A stretch of 64,000 nucleotides of DNA from Sinanaerobacter sp. ZZT-01 (GTDB lineage: Bacteria; Bacillota; Clostridia; Peptostreptococcales; Anaerovoracaceae): the NCBI RefSeq assembly GCF_035621135.1, contig NZ_CP141728.1:2666001-2730000 (forward strand), given 5' to 3'. Shown here piece by piece: positions 1 through 7,800 of this stretch. The notes beneath the pieces were generated by a model. That model was not told the origin of the DNA, made no database searches, and saw nothing but the letters and a program-made list of their open reading frames with translations. Position 1 is the first letter of the stretch; every line of letters begins with the position of its first letter. The translations under genes were made by a program, and so were the position numbers.

Positions 1-1
1 C

Positions 2-262
2 GATAGTAGAATGGAATGCAAAAAAAGAGGTGATACTCAGCATCCATTCAAGGCAGGTCATATTACTGACGATAACATACATGCTGAGATAGGTGAAATA
101 CTGCTTGGCCAAAAGTGTGGTAGAGAAAATGAGAACGAGATTACCATTTTTGATGCTACCGGCTTATCAGTGCAGGATATTAATACGTCACTATTTGTAT
201 ACCGAAAAGCTATCAAAAATAACGTTGGAAAGAATATTGAGGTTTTTGATGTAAATATCTAA
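2..262 (+). CDS. Ornithine cyclodeaminase / mu-crystallin family protein, C-terminal part (cut by window edge)
   Basis: The reading frame is open to the left edge, so only the last 86 codons are present and the ATG at 11 is probably internal (codons for D-S-R precede it). The segment AEIGEILLGQKCGR followed by EITIFDATGLSVQDI is the C-terminal signature of the ornithine cyclodeaminase/mu-crystallin NAD(P)-binding family, where the acidic-phosphate loop is followed by a helix ending in a V-Y-x-x-A stretch. Family members convert ornithine to proline, or oxidise or reduce small amino and imino acids. An arginase-family gene follows 600 bp later, which would fit arginine to ornithine to proline, but the gap argues against one operon. 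Family assignment is firm, substrate unknown. Confidence 0.75.
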   Translation, partial: DSRMECKKRGDTQHPFKAGHITDDNIHAEIGEILLGQKCGRENENEITIFDATGLSVQDINTSLFVYRKAIKNNVGKNIEVFDVNI

Positions 263-403
263 TATCATTTTGACATACATCTGTGTTTTTACTTTACATC
301 CCCATCTTCGTTTTTTGTGTCAGCCTGCGTAGATACGAATCAGTTTTAAGAAGTATATAAAAAGTAAATTGTCGAGAAAAATCCTTCCGCCAAGAAATCA
401 GTG

Positions 404-445
404 GATTCTGACGTCATCATTATTGTCTATTCAAGGCATACGGAA
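404..445 (+). repeat. Short coding-like remnant, copy A
   Basis: A 42-bp stretch that translates to DSDVIIIVYSRHTE and is about 74 percent identical in DNA to a second copy at 1726-1767, which reads DSYDIVIAASRHTE. The two copies flank the arginase-family gene. Neither belongs to an open gene. Most differences fall where the peptide is still conservative, so they look like decayed pieces of the same protein-coding sequence. The parent family is not recognised. Confidence 0.4.
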
Positions 446-516
446 TGTGTTTGTTTGTTGGAGAAGAGATAATTAAATAGATGAAATCAAAGACTATGTG
501 ATTTGAAAGTGAATTT

Positions 517-560
517 AGGGCAAAAACTGGACAGAAAAAGGACGGTTGCTGCCCTTTTTA
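517..560 (+). terminator. Possible rho-independent terminator
   Basis: AGGGCA at 517-522 pairs with TGCCCT at 550-555, with partial further pairing inside, followed by a run of five or six T. It would close a transcript coming from the ornithine-cyclodeaminase-like gene, although it lies 255 bp after that stop. Confidence 0.4.
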
Positions 561-859
561 AATAGAGTGAATATGTGAATTACACATTCCTACGGAAAGT
601 TAAATTAACTTAAATGGTCTTATTCTTTGTGGTATACTGCATAAAGGAACGAGTAATTGAAAGTTATATTTTGAAAATATCGGGAAATTTTAGTCTATTA
701 ATATTTTTAGAGGAGATTAATCAATTGTTGCTCTGTAGAAGGGGCTAATGCAAATAAAAATAACGTTTTCAATCAAAACATTTGTTGGAATGATATATGC
801 TATATAAATTGTTATGGAACGAAAGCTCTAAAGAATTAAAAGATTGAGAGGAAAAGGAT

Positions 860-1693
860 ATGGTAAAAAATCATATGAATTTATTTTTCCCACAATGGCA
901 GGGAGCAGGAAGAAACAAAATCCTTTTAACGGGAGCGCAAGAAATAAAAGAAAAGTATCTTGAGAACTACCATTTATCTGAGATTGAGGTGGATGATGAA
1001 GAGATTGATGAGATAGTTAATGACATTTTAGGCTATTCAAAAATTCTTACGCAACTAAAAAATGCCAGCTTAATGGTTTCAGCGGAAGAGCCGGAAAGTA
1101 TCTTTACCATTGGTGGAGGTTGTGATGTAGAAATAGTTCCGGTGTCATATTTGAATAAAAAATTTAAAGGGGATATGACTGTTTTATGGATTGATGCTCA
1201 TGGTGATTTAAATACCCCTGAATCATCTCCTAGTAAAAATTTTCATGGCATGCCTTTAAGGACACTATTGGGGGATGGAGACTCGAAGATAGCGGAGATA
1301 TTATTTTCACAATTATTGCCTTCACAAATTGTCCTAATTGGGCAAAGAAGTTTGGATGAACCTGAACGTAAATATATAGAAGAGCGTAAAATTAATCAAA
1401 TGAGCATAGAAGAGATAGTTAACAATATTGAACATGTTATCAGTATAATTAAAACAAAAAATTCAAACAACATCTACATACACATTGATTTGGATGTTTT
1501 AGATATGAATGAATTCCCATATGTTATGGTGCCGGAGCCAAATGGGTTAGAATCACAATTGCTCTTTGAGTTATTAACGCAGCTAAAAGAAAATTTCAAT
1601 ATTGTGGGCTTGAGTTTATTGGAATATATTCCATCAGATGAGAAGAATATAAAAATATTATCGGATATCATACAACTAGGCTTGAACCTATAA
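860..1693 (+). CDS. Arginase/agmatinase/formiminoglutamase family (ureohydrolase) protein
   Basis: A 277-residue protein of the manganese ureohydrolase fold, which hydrolyses guanidino or formimino groups. Visible motifs: GGGCDVE (residues 85-91), DAHGDLNTP (112-120), FHGMPL (128-133), DLDVLD (210-215) and PEPNGL (225-230). The D-A-H-x-D and D-x-D metal-binding blocks are intact. The first metal-binding block, normally G-G-D-H-S, reads G-G-G-C-D, so the usual histidine is a cysteine at residue 88. That could change or abolish the binuclear centre, or mark a subfamily with another substrate. AGGAAAAGG ahead of the ATG supports the start. It sits downstream of an ornithine-cyclodeaminase-like gene, which suggests arginine or related amino-acid breakdown. 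Fold certain, substrate open. Confidence 0.8.
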   Translation: MVKNHMNLFFPQWQGAGRNKILLTGAQEIKEKYLENYHLSEIEVDDEEIDEIVNDILGYSKILTQLKNASLMVSAEEPESIFTIGGGCDVEIVPVSYLNKKFKGDMTVLWIDAHGDLNTPESSPSKNFHGMPLRTLLGDGDSKIAEILFSQLLPSQIVLIGQRSLDEPERKYIEERKINQMSIEEIVNNIEHVISIIKTKNSNNIYIHIDLDVLDMNEFPYVMVPEPNGLESQLLFELLTQLKENFNIVGLSLLEYIPSDEKNIKILSDIIQLGLNL

Positions 1694-1725
1694 AATAGTT
1701 AAAACTATTCCATAAGGCACAACTA

Positions 1726-1767
1726 GATTCGTATGACATCGTTATTGCAGCATCACGGCATACGGAA
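1726..1767 (+). repeat. Short coding-like remnant, copy B
   Basis: Partner of the copy at 404-445. The frame reads DSYDIVIAASRHTE and runs on for about eight more codons before a stop. A single-base shift would extend it. It lies just after the arginase-family stop codon, so the gene is bracketed by two diverged copies in the same orientation. Confidence 0.4.
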
Positions 1768-1845
1768 GCAATCGTGAAGCTGGGAAAATGCTAAAACCTA
1801 ATTTCAAAAATAATACAAAAGTAAGTCAATGCAAATACATCTAAG

Positions 1846-1894
1846 CTTAATTCAAGTTAAACAATTCTTGATACAATTTTTAACTTGAGTTAAG
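1846..1894. promoter_or_regulatory. 16-bp inverted repeat before the GyrI-like gene
   Basis: CTTAATTCAAGTTAAA at 1846-1861 is the reverse complement of 1879-1894 at 15 of 16 positions, with 17 bp between the arms and a TTGATA (1868-1873) in the spacer. It ends 30 bp before the next start codon. It could be an operator for a dimeric regulator or a leader hairpin. No T-run follows, so it is not a standard terminator. Confidence 0.5.
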
Positions 1895-1924
1895 TTTATA
1901 GAAAAAGAGATAGAGGTTAAATAT

Positions 1925-2416
1925 ATGAAAAATCGTATAGAAATTATCGGGAAAAAGCTCTTGGTAGGCAAACGTACAGAAATGTCTTACATCAATGATA
2001 GCACAATGGAACTATGGCAATCTTTTATGCCTGCTAGGAAACAAATACAAGACAGAGTTGATTCGTTCTATTATTCCATGCAGATTTATCCTAGCCTATT
2101 TGATTACGCTTCCTTTAATCCTGCTATTAACTTTACAAAATGGGCAGCGGTTGAGGTCTCTAATCATGATCATATTCCAAATCAAATGGAGGGATATATT
2201 ATCGAAGGAGGCACATATGGAGTATTCACCCATGTAGGTCCAGCCAGTAGATTTGTACAATCTATGAAATATATCTATCAAATTTGGCTTCCTGAATCCG
2301 GATACGAGCTTGATAATCGCGAGTATTTTGAGATATTAGAAGAAGGCTATAATCCTCTTGATGAGAATGCAACCGAAGAAATCTGGATTCCGATTACTCT
2401 AAAGAAAAAGAATTGA
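1925..2416 (+). CDS. GyrI-like (AraC-type effector-binding domain) protein
   Basis: A 163-residue stand-alone GyrI-like/SRPBCC effector-binding domain, the ligand-binding module found in BmrR, Rob and SbmC. The beta-strand segment around MEGYIIEGGTYGVFTHVGPA followed by a helix, then the acidic-aromatic motif near YELDNREYFEILEEGYNP and the closing EEIWIPI strand are typical of the family. There is no DNA-binding domain. Such proteins may bind hydrophobic drugs or act as co-regulators. An AGAGG lies ahead of the ATG, and the inverted repeat at 1846-1894 probably governs expression. Its stop is 30 bp upstream of the LytTR regulator start, so the two may be co-transcribed. Ligand unknown. Confidence 0.75.
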   Translation: MKNRIEIIGKKLLVGKRTEMSYINDSTMELWQSFMPARKQIQDRVDSFYYSMQIYPSLFDYASFNPAINFTKWAAVEVSNHDHIPNQMEGYIIEGGTYGVFTHVGPASRFVQSMKYIYQIWLPESGYELDNREYFEILEEGYNPLDENATEEIWIPITLKKKN

Positions 2417-2445
2417 TGTGGCATGACAGAAAGGAGCATAGGCCA

Positions 2446-3177
2446 ATGATCAATATTGCAATCTGTGACGACGAGCCTCAAGAGCTTACAAACGCGCAAG
2501 AATTACTCATAAAGTATGCTCATGAGCACCCACAATATGATATTAAAACCTGCTCATTCATTGCACCGTTAGAACTATTATCGTATGTGGCTGAGCAGGG
2601 AGGCTTTGACGTGTTATTGCTAGATGTCTACATGGCCGGGATGCTGGGCACGGATGCGGCAAGAGAACTGCGTCATCTTGAGGATGGAGTTGAAATCATA
2701 TTCCTCACCACATCACGGGACCATGCCCTTGACGCCTTTGAAGTGGATGCTGCACAATATCTGGTTAAGCCCTATACAGAAGATGGGCTCTTTGCTGCTT
2801 TGGATAAGATCATATCACGAATGAATGCGGATCAGCAAAACATTATCACCCTGAAGACGCCAGATGGTATCACTCGTCTTACACCGCGAGATGTGGTGTT
2901 TACAGAAACGGGGCGGAAGAACTATCAGATCATTCATACGATCCAGGGAAAGAAGCTGGAGGTTCGCATGACAGCCTCAGAACTTTTTGAGTTGCTTGCA
3001 CAGGACAAATATTTTGTCCGATGCGGTGCTTCTCTGAGTCTGAATCTTAAATACATACGACAGATTTCAAAGGATGCCATCTTTTTTGATACTGGTGAAC
3101 GTACCCCTTACCCTTACCGTACCTACCAGAAGTTAAAGAAGGAGTTTTTGCGGTTTCAAATGTTCATAGAGGGCTGA
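2446..3177 (+). CDS. LytTR-family response regulator (AgrA-like)
   Basis: A 243-residue response regulator. The start is placed at the ATG at 2446 because AAGGAG lies nine bases upstream and the protein then begins directly with the receiver strand MINIAICDDE. Receiver domain: acidic D8-D9, phospho-acceptor D60 in LLLDVYM, conserved K108 in YLVKPY. The C-terminal LytTR DNA-binding domain spans about residues 140-240, with the conserved I-x-x-I-S-K-D and TYQKLKKEF end. This class partners with GHKL kinases, as in the Agr quorum-sensing pair. The matching kinase gene follows 101 bp later. Likely targets include the next genes, because a diverged 44-bp block is repeated before both the kinase and the large surface protein. 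Confidence 0.92.
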   Translation: MINIAICDDEPQELTNAQELLIKYAHEHPQYDIKTCSFIAPLELLSYVAEQGGFDVLLLDVYMAGMLGTDAARELRHLEDGVEIIFLTTSRDHALDAFEVDAAQYLVKPYTEDGLFAALDKIISRMNADQQNIITLKTPDGITRLTPRDVVFTETGRKNYQIIHTIQGKKLEVRMTASELFELLAQDKYFVRCGASLSLNLKYIRQISKDAIFFDTGERTPYPYRTYQKLKKEFLRFQMFIEG

Positions 3178-3185
3178 AAACATGC

Positions 3186-3230
3186 CAATTCTCCCTAAAA
3201 TAATAGCAATTACCCCAAGAACAGTTTTTA
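3186..3230. repeat. Intergenic 44-bp repeat, copy 1
   Basis: The block starting CAATTCTCCCTAAAAT recurs at 4667-4711 with seven differences in 44 bases. Here it lies between the response regulator and kinase genes. It holds a TAAAAT suited to a -10 box and an ACAGTT word that resembles LytTR binding sites. On the minus strand both copies read a hydrophobic peptide around GVIAIILG. Regulatory module is the simpler reading. Confidence 0.6.
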
Positions 3231-3278
3231 TGCTTATTTTGAGATAAGATGAAATAAAGAAAGGAGGAGGCAAGGGCA

Positions 3279-4580
3279 ATGTACGAAATTTTACTGTTTT
3301 TTTCATTTGTTGAATCAGTTATCGGGGCAACTCTTACATCGGCTTCTACCATGCATTTTCGGGAACCGGTCAAAAAACGCATCACGGCAGGATTGCTCGT
3401 GATGACTTTAGGGATAATCATTCTTTGCGGAGTGCTTTTTACTCAGGGTATTCATGCAGCTGATCATGTTGCTATTGTTATCGTTTTGGTCCTGATACTC
3501 GCATGGTTTCTAATTTGCTCTGCGGATGCCTTTTTCGTCTCGGTTTTTAACTTTCTGACATGTATTAACATCTATATCTCCATCAGTTACATCAGCTCTA
3601 TCGTGAGCATACACGGCGGCGGTGTTGCGTATGTGACCGAATACAACATCGCTCGTACGTTCATCTATGGGGCGATTATCCCGTGGTTGTTTAAATTTGT
3701 TCGCCCGCACTTTCGTAGATTGGTGGACTCTTTGGACAAAGAATGGCGTACCGCCACGCTGGTGCCCCTGATGTTTTTAATTCTTCAAATCGTTCTTCTG
3801 TACTATCCGGTTCCATACTTTTTTTGGGAGAGCGAAAACTGGAACCAAATTGTTATCGTTATCGTCTATCTGTTGTTCTTAGCGGTATACTATCTCCTGT
3901 ATATTCAGGCAAGTGATATTGTAGAAAAATATGCTTTAGAGAACCGAAACTTACTCATGGTACAACAAGACAAGCTGTGGGAATCGGAGCTTGCACGACA
4001 AAAGGCGGCAGTAGTTTTAGCATCCCAGCAGCTACATGATATGCATCACCACAATGCAGTTATCATGGAAATGCTTAAGGTCGGCAAACTGAGCGAACTT
4101 GAAGGATATATGCAAAGCTTTGATGCGGCTCTGGACATGACCCAAAGCACAGTCTATTGCAAGAATCCAATTATCAACAGCATTTGCAATGCCTATGCAA
4201 AAAAAGCGAAGCAGGCACAAGTTAAGATTACTTTTCAAATAGTTGTCCCTGAACAAATAGGGATTGATAACGTTGACTTGACTTGTATCTTTGGTAATAT
4301 ACTCGAAAATGCCATTGAGGGCTGTTTGCGGTTGCCTGATGAAAAGATACGGGAAATTACTGTGGCCGCAAGATATGTAGATGGAAGATTGCGTATACGA
4401 GTTGAGAATACTTGCCGTGAGGATATTGCCTTTGAAGGGGAGCTGCCAAAAACGCAAAAGCGAAGCGGCGGAACAGGGATAAAAAGCTTGATCTACACCG
4501 CTGAGCGGTATGAAGGCACATCAGGATTTTCGGTAAATAATGGTAAGTTCATTGCTCAAATCGTCCTCAATGAACTTTAA
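3279..4580 (+). CDS. GHKL-domain sensor histidine kinase (AgrC-like)
   Basis: A 433-residue membrane kinase. Hydrophobic segments at about 5-25, 36-56, 62-82, 88-110, 125-140, 160-180 and 188-210 form a six- or seven-helix sensor with no extracytoplasmic domain, as in AgrC-type peptide receptors. A helical linker leads to the phospho-acceptor region QQLHDMHHHNAVI (H253 in the L-H-D motif). The GHKL ATPase follows: N box GNILENAIEG (around N344) and G-rich SGGTGIKSL (around 397-403). AAAGGAGGAGG upstream gives a strong start. It partners with the LytTR regulator just upstream. The ligand is unknown. An autoinducing peptide would be expected for this class, but no agrB/agrD pair is visible nearby. 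Confidence 0.92.
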   Translation: MYEILLFFSFVESVIGATLTSASTMHFREPVKKRITAGLLVMTLGIIILCGVLFTQGIHAADHVAIVIVLVLILAWFLICSADAFFVSVFNFLTCINIYISISYISSIVSIHGGGVAYVTEYNIARTFIYGAIIPWLFKFVRPHFRRLVDSLDKEWRTATLVPLMFLILQIVLLYYPVPYFFWESENWNQIVIVIVYLLFLAVYYLLYIQASDIVEKYALENRNLLMVQQDKLWESELARQKAAVVLASQQLHDMHHHNAVIMEMLKVGKLSELEGYMQSFDAALDMTQSTVYCKNPIINSICNAYAKKAKQAQVKITFQIVVPEQIGIDNVDLTCIFGNILENAIEGCLRLPDEKIREITVAARYVDGRLRIRVENTCREDIAFEGELPKTQKRSGGTGIKSLIYTAERYEGTSGFSVNNGKFIAQIVLNEL

Positions 4581-4620
4581 AACGTTCAAATAAGAAAAGA
4601 GAATGAGGAACTTTCCCAAT

Positions 4621-4656
4621 AGCTGCTGTCAGCCACACTGATAGCAGTTATTTTGA
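4621..4656 (+). terminator. Terminator after the GHKL kinase gene
   Basis: AGCTGCTGTCAG at 4621-4632 pairs with CTGATAGCAGTT at 4638-4649 with two G-U pairs, a CCACA loop and an ATTTT tail. It separates the two-component genes from the surface-protein gene. Confidence 0.65.
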
Positions 4657-4682
4657 CATAATCAGGCAATTATCCCTAAAAT
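4653..4682 (+). promoter_or_regulatory. Promoter of the SLH surface-protein gene
   Basis: TTGACA at 4653-4658 and TAAAAT at 4677-4682 with an 18-bp spacer. The -10 box lies inside repeat copy 2, so the repeat may be the operator through which the upstream LytTR regulator acts. Confidence 0.55.
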
Positions 4683-4711
4683 GATAGCAATGACCCCAGA
4701 AACGGCTTTTG
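4667..4711. repeat. Intergenic 44-bp repeat, copy 2
   Basis: Second copy of the block at 3186-3230. On the minus strand this copy lies in a 24-codon ATG-started frame reading MKHNIKRGAKAVSGVI then AIILGIIA, basic then hydrophobic, but no ribosome-binding site precedes it. The other copy keeps the hydrophobic part without an ATG. Shared promoter-operator is favoured. An antisense peptide is the alternative. Confidence 0.6.
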
Positions 4712-4813
4712 CGCCCCTTTTTATGTTATGTTTCATTTATATGTTGGTAATTCTAGCTTGCTTGCAGGATTTATCATCCACTAAAAACGGCATATGTATA
4801 AGGAGCGAAAGAT

Positions 4814-7800
4814 ATGAAAAAAACAAAAGCAAAGAAAATTTTATCTTTAATTTTAGTCGTTGCCATGACAATCGGGTTATTGCCACAAATGGCGATGCCT
4901 GTGTTCGCTGCAAGTGAAACAGCATACTCGTCAGGAGTTTCAGCAGGCACAAGTTCGGCACCTGTGGCTTATACCATCAGTGACGAGGCGCAGCTCGCTA
5001 CTTTAGCAACGAAGGTAAATAGTGGAACTACCTATCAATACACAACCTTTGTGCTTCAGAATGATATCTCTCTCAATGCTGCGTGGACACCGATTGGAGG
5101 AACAAGTTATGCATTTAAGGGCACGTTTGACGGCAACAACAAAAAAATTACACAAGTTAAAATAGGCTCATCGACTACTCCTGAAAGCACCCTACAGTAT
5201 ATAGGCTTGTTTGGCAATGTTGACGGTGGGGCAATTAAAAATCTTGGGGTTGATATAGCAATTAATTCGGATTATGGTAGTGCTTATGTTGGCGGCTTGA
5301 TTGGATACAGTATAAGTACAACAATCACAAACTGCTATGCTACAGGTTCTGTCACGGGAGGTGGCGCTGCTAATGTGGGTGGCTTGCTTGGATATAATCA
5401 AAGTGACATCATCACAAACTGCTATGCTACAGGTAGTATTAACGGTGGAGGCAGTGCTTTTGTTGGCGGCTTGGTTGGAGGAAGTAGTGGTGCTACAATT
5501 AAAAACTGCTATGCCACAGGCGGGATTACTGGCAAAAAAGATGCCTATGTCGGTGGCTTGGTTGGGTGGCTAAAAACCACCTCAATCGCAAACTGCTATG
5601 CCACAGGAAATGTAGTCGGTGGACATACTGCCACTGTCGGTGGCTTGCTTGGGTATGGGGAAAGCAACCCAATCAAAAACTGCTATGCTACAGGTGATGT
5701 CATTGGCGGATATAGTTCCGCTGTTGGTGGCTTCCTTGGTTGGGTGGTTGGAAGTAGCACGATTACAAACGCATACTGGAATAGTAATGCAAACCAGTCC
5801 GTAAATGGAATTGCTAGAACGGATGCAGCCAAACTAGGCATTGGAATTAATACTGACAGTACAACAAAAATGACATCTGCCGACATGAAGGACACAGCCT
5901 TTGTTACAACGCTAAACAATAATGGTTCCAGTATTTCAGGAGCCAGCACTTGGGTACCGATTTCTGAAGGTTATCCAACATTTTATGTTCCTCCGATCAT
6001 AATCACAAAGCCAATTTCAATTGGTACAACTGCCCCTGTTACGGGGGTAGCCGTTGCAGACGGTACAAATACAGTTCCAACAGGTGCAATAGCTCCAGTA
6101 ATTACTTGGTCTGACGACGGTACATCCTATGCTACTGCAAGCGGCAGCTTTGCAGCAAGCACGGAATACAAAACAAAATATGTGTATACTGCCAGCACAG
6201 GGTATGAGTTTGATAGCACAATTGCGGCAAGTGATATAACAGTCACTAATGGGGGCGCAGTAGCAGTCGTGCTTTCTAATGCTAATAAAACACTTACAAT
6301 AACAGTAACTTGGCCGGAAACAGCAAGTAATGCTTGTGATATTACGGGGTTTAGCTTTGCAAGCCCTACTGTAACAGGGATAATAACAGGAACAAATATT
6401 GCTGTTATCGTTCCATATGGTACCATTATTACAAACCTTGTTCCGACCATTTTTATTTCACAAAAATCAACGATTTCACCGATAAGCGGTACAGGAAGAG
6501 ACTTTACAGATCCTGTTATATATACAGTAACAGCCGAAGACGGAACAAAAAAAGAGTATACAGTAACAGTAACCATAGCGGCCGACCCTGATATTGCAAC
6601 GGTCAACGATGCTAAAAATGCGGCGGAGAATGCAAGTTATGCAGAGATGAACCAAACGGACGCAATAAGTGAAGAGGCTATCAAAGACGCACTTAAATCA
6701 ACCGCAACTACAGCGATAAACGATAATGGTGTAACCGTTACAATCAACAAAGTAAACTACACGGAAGCAGTTGCCGGAACGAGCGCAGATCCTGTCGGCA
6801 CAAATGGTAGCTATGAGTTCACCATAACCGTAAGCAAGGGTAGTCAAACACAAATAACAGAAAAAAAGACCATTACAATTACTGCAACAGCTTTTACAGG
6901 TGTAAGTGATGTGGATGCGGTTGCCGCAGCTAAAACCGCTATAAAAGACGACACGATAACTGTAGCATTTGGTGCAGACCAAATTGCGAAAACAGCAGCT
7001 GTGCAAAGTTATGTGGACGGATTGCTGACAGGGGATGCTGCCGGAGTAACGGCTACTGTTACGTTTAATAGCGGAACCGGTGAATATGATGTTGTGATTT
7101 CAAAAGGAAGCGTTGAGGATTCAGCCATCATTACAATGACAATCACAGAAGATGCCGACCCGGACATTGCAACGGTCAACAATGCTAAAAATGCGGCAGA
7201 AAGTGCAACCTATGTAGATATGAACCAAGCAGCGGCAATAAGTGAAGATGCCATCAAAGACGCACTTAAATCAACCGCAACTACTGCGATAAACGATAAT
7301 GGTGTAACCGTTACAATTAACAAAGTAAGCTACACGGAACCAGTTGCCGGAACGAGTGCAAATCCTGCCGGCACAAATGGTAGCTATGAGTTCACCATAG
7401 CCGTAAACAAGGGTAGCCAAACACAAATAACAGAAAAAAGGACAACTACAATTACAGCAACAGCTTTTACCGGTGTAAGTGATATGGATGCGGTTGCCGC
7501 AGCAAAAACCGCGATTAAAGACGGCACGATAACTGTAGCATTTGATGCAGGTCAAACAGCGAAAACGGAAGCTGTGCAAAGTTATGTGAATGGATTGCTG
7601 ACAGATGCTGCTGCCGGAGTAACGGCTACTGTTACGTTTAATAGCGAAACTGGTAACTATGATGTTTCCATTGAAAAAGGAAGCGTTGAGGATTCAACCA
7701 TCATTACAATGACAATCACAGAAGATGCCGACCCGGACATTGCAACGGTCAACAATGCTAAAAATGCGGCTGAGAATGCAAGTTATGTAGACATGATCCA

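Larger units (their letters stand above)
263..859. other. 597-bp gap before the arginase-family gene
   Basis: No gene is supported here. It holds the remnant at 404-445, the candidate terminator at 517-560 and a candidate extended -10 promoter, TGG-TATACT at 630-638, without a good -35 box. That promoter would give the arginase-family gene a leader of about 215 nt. I see no recognisable riboswitch in the leader. Confidence 0.5.

Noticed and set aside
4681-4917. A plus-strand frame in front of the SLH gene
   Set aside because: It overlaps the well-supported SLH start in another frame and covers the promoter; no ribosome site.
5331-5770. Regular short repeats of about 87 bp, considered as a CRISPR-like array
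   Set aside because: They are in frame with the GLUG protein repeats (N-C-Y-A-T-G) and vary at codon third positions, so they are coding repeats.
6698-7579. Two similar cysteine-rich minus-strand frames of 102 codons
   Set aside because: They are antisense shadows of the duplicated 573-bp coding repeats, so their similarity comes from the repeat.
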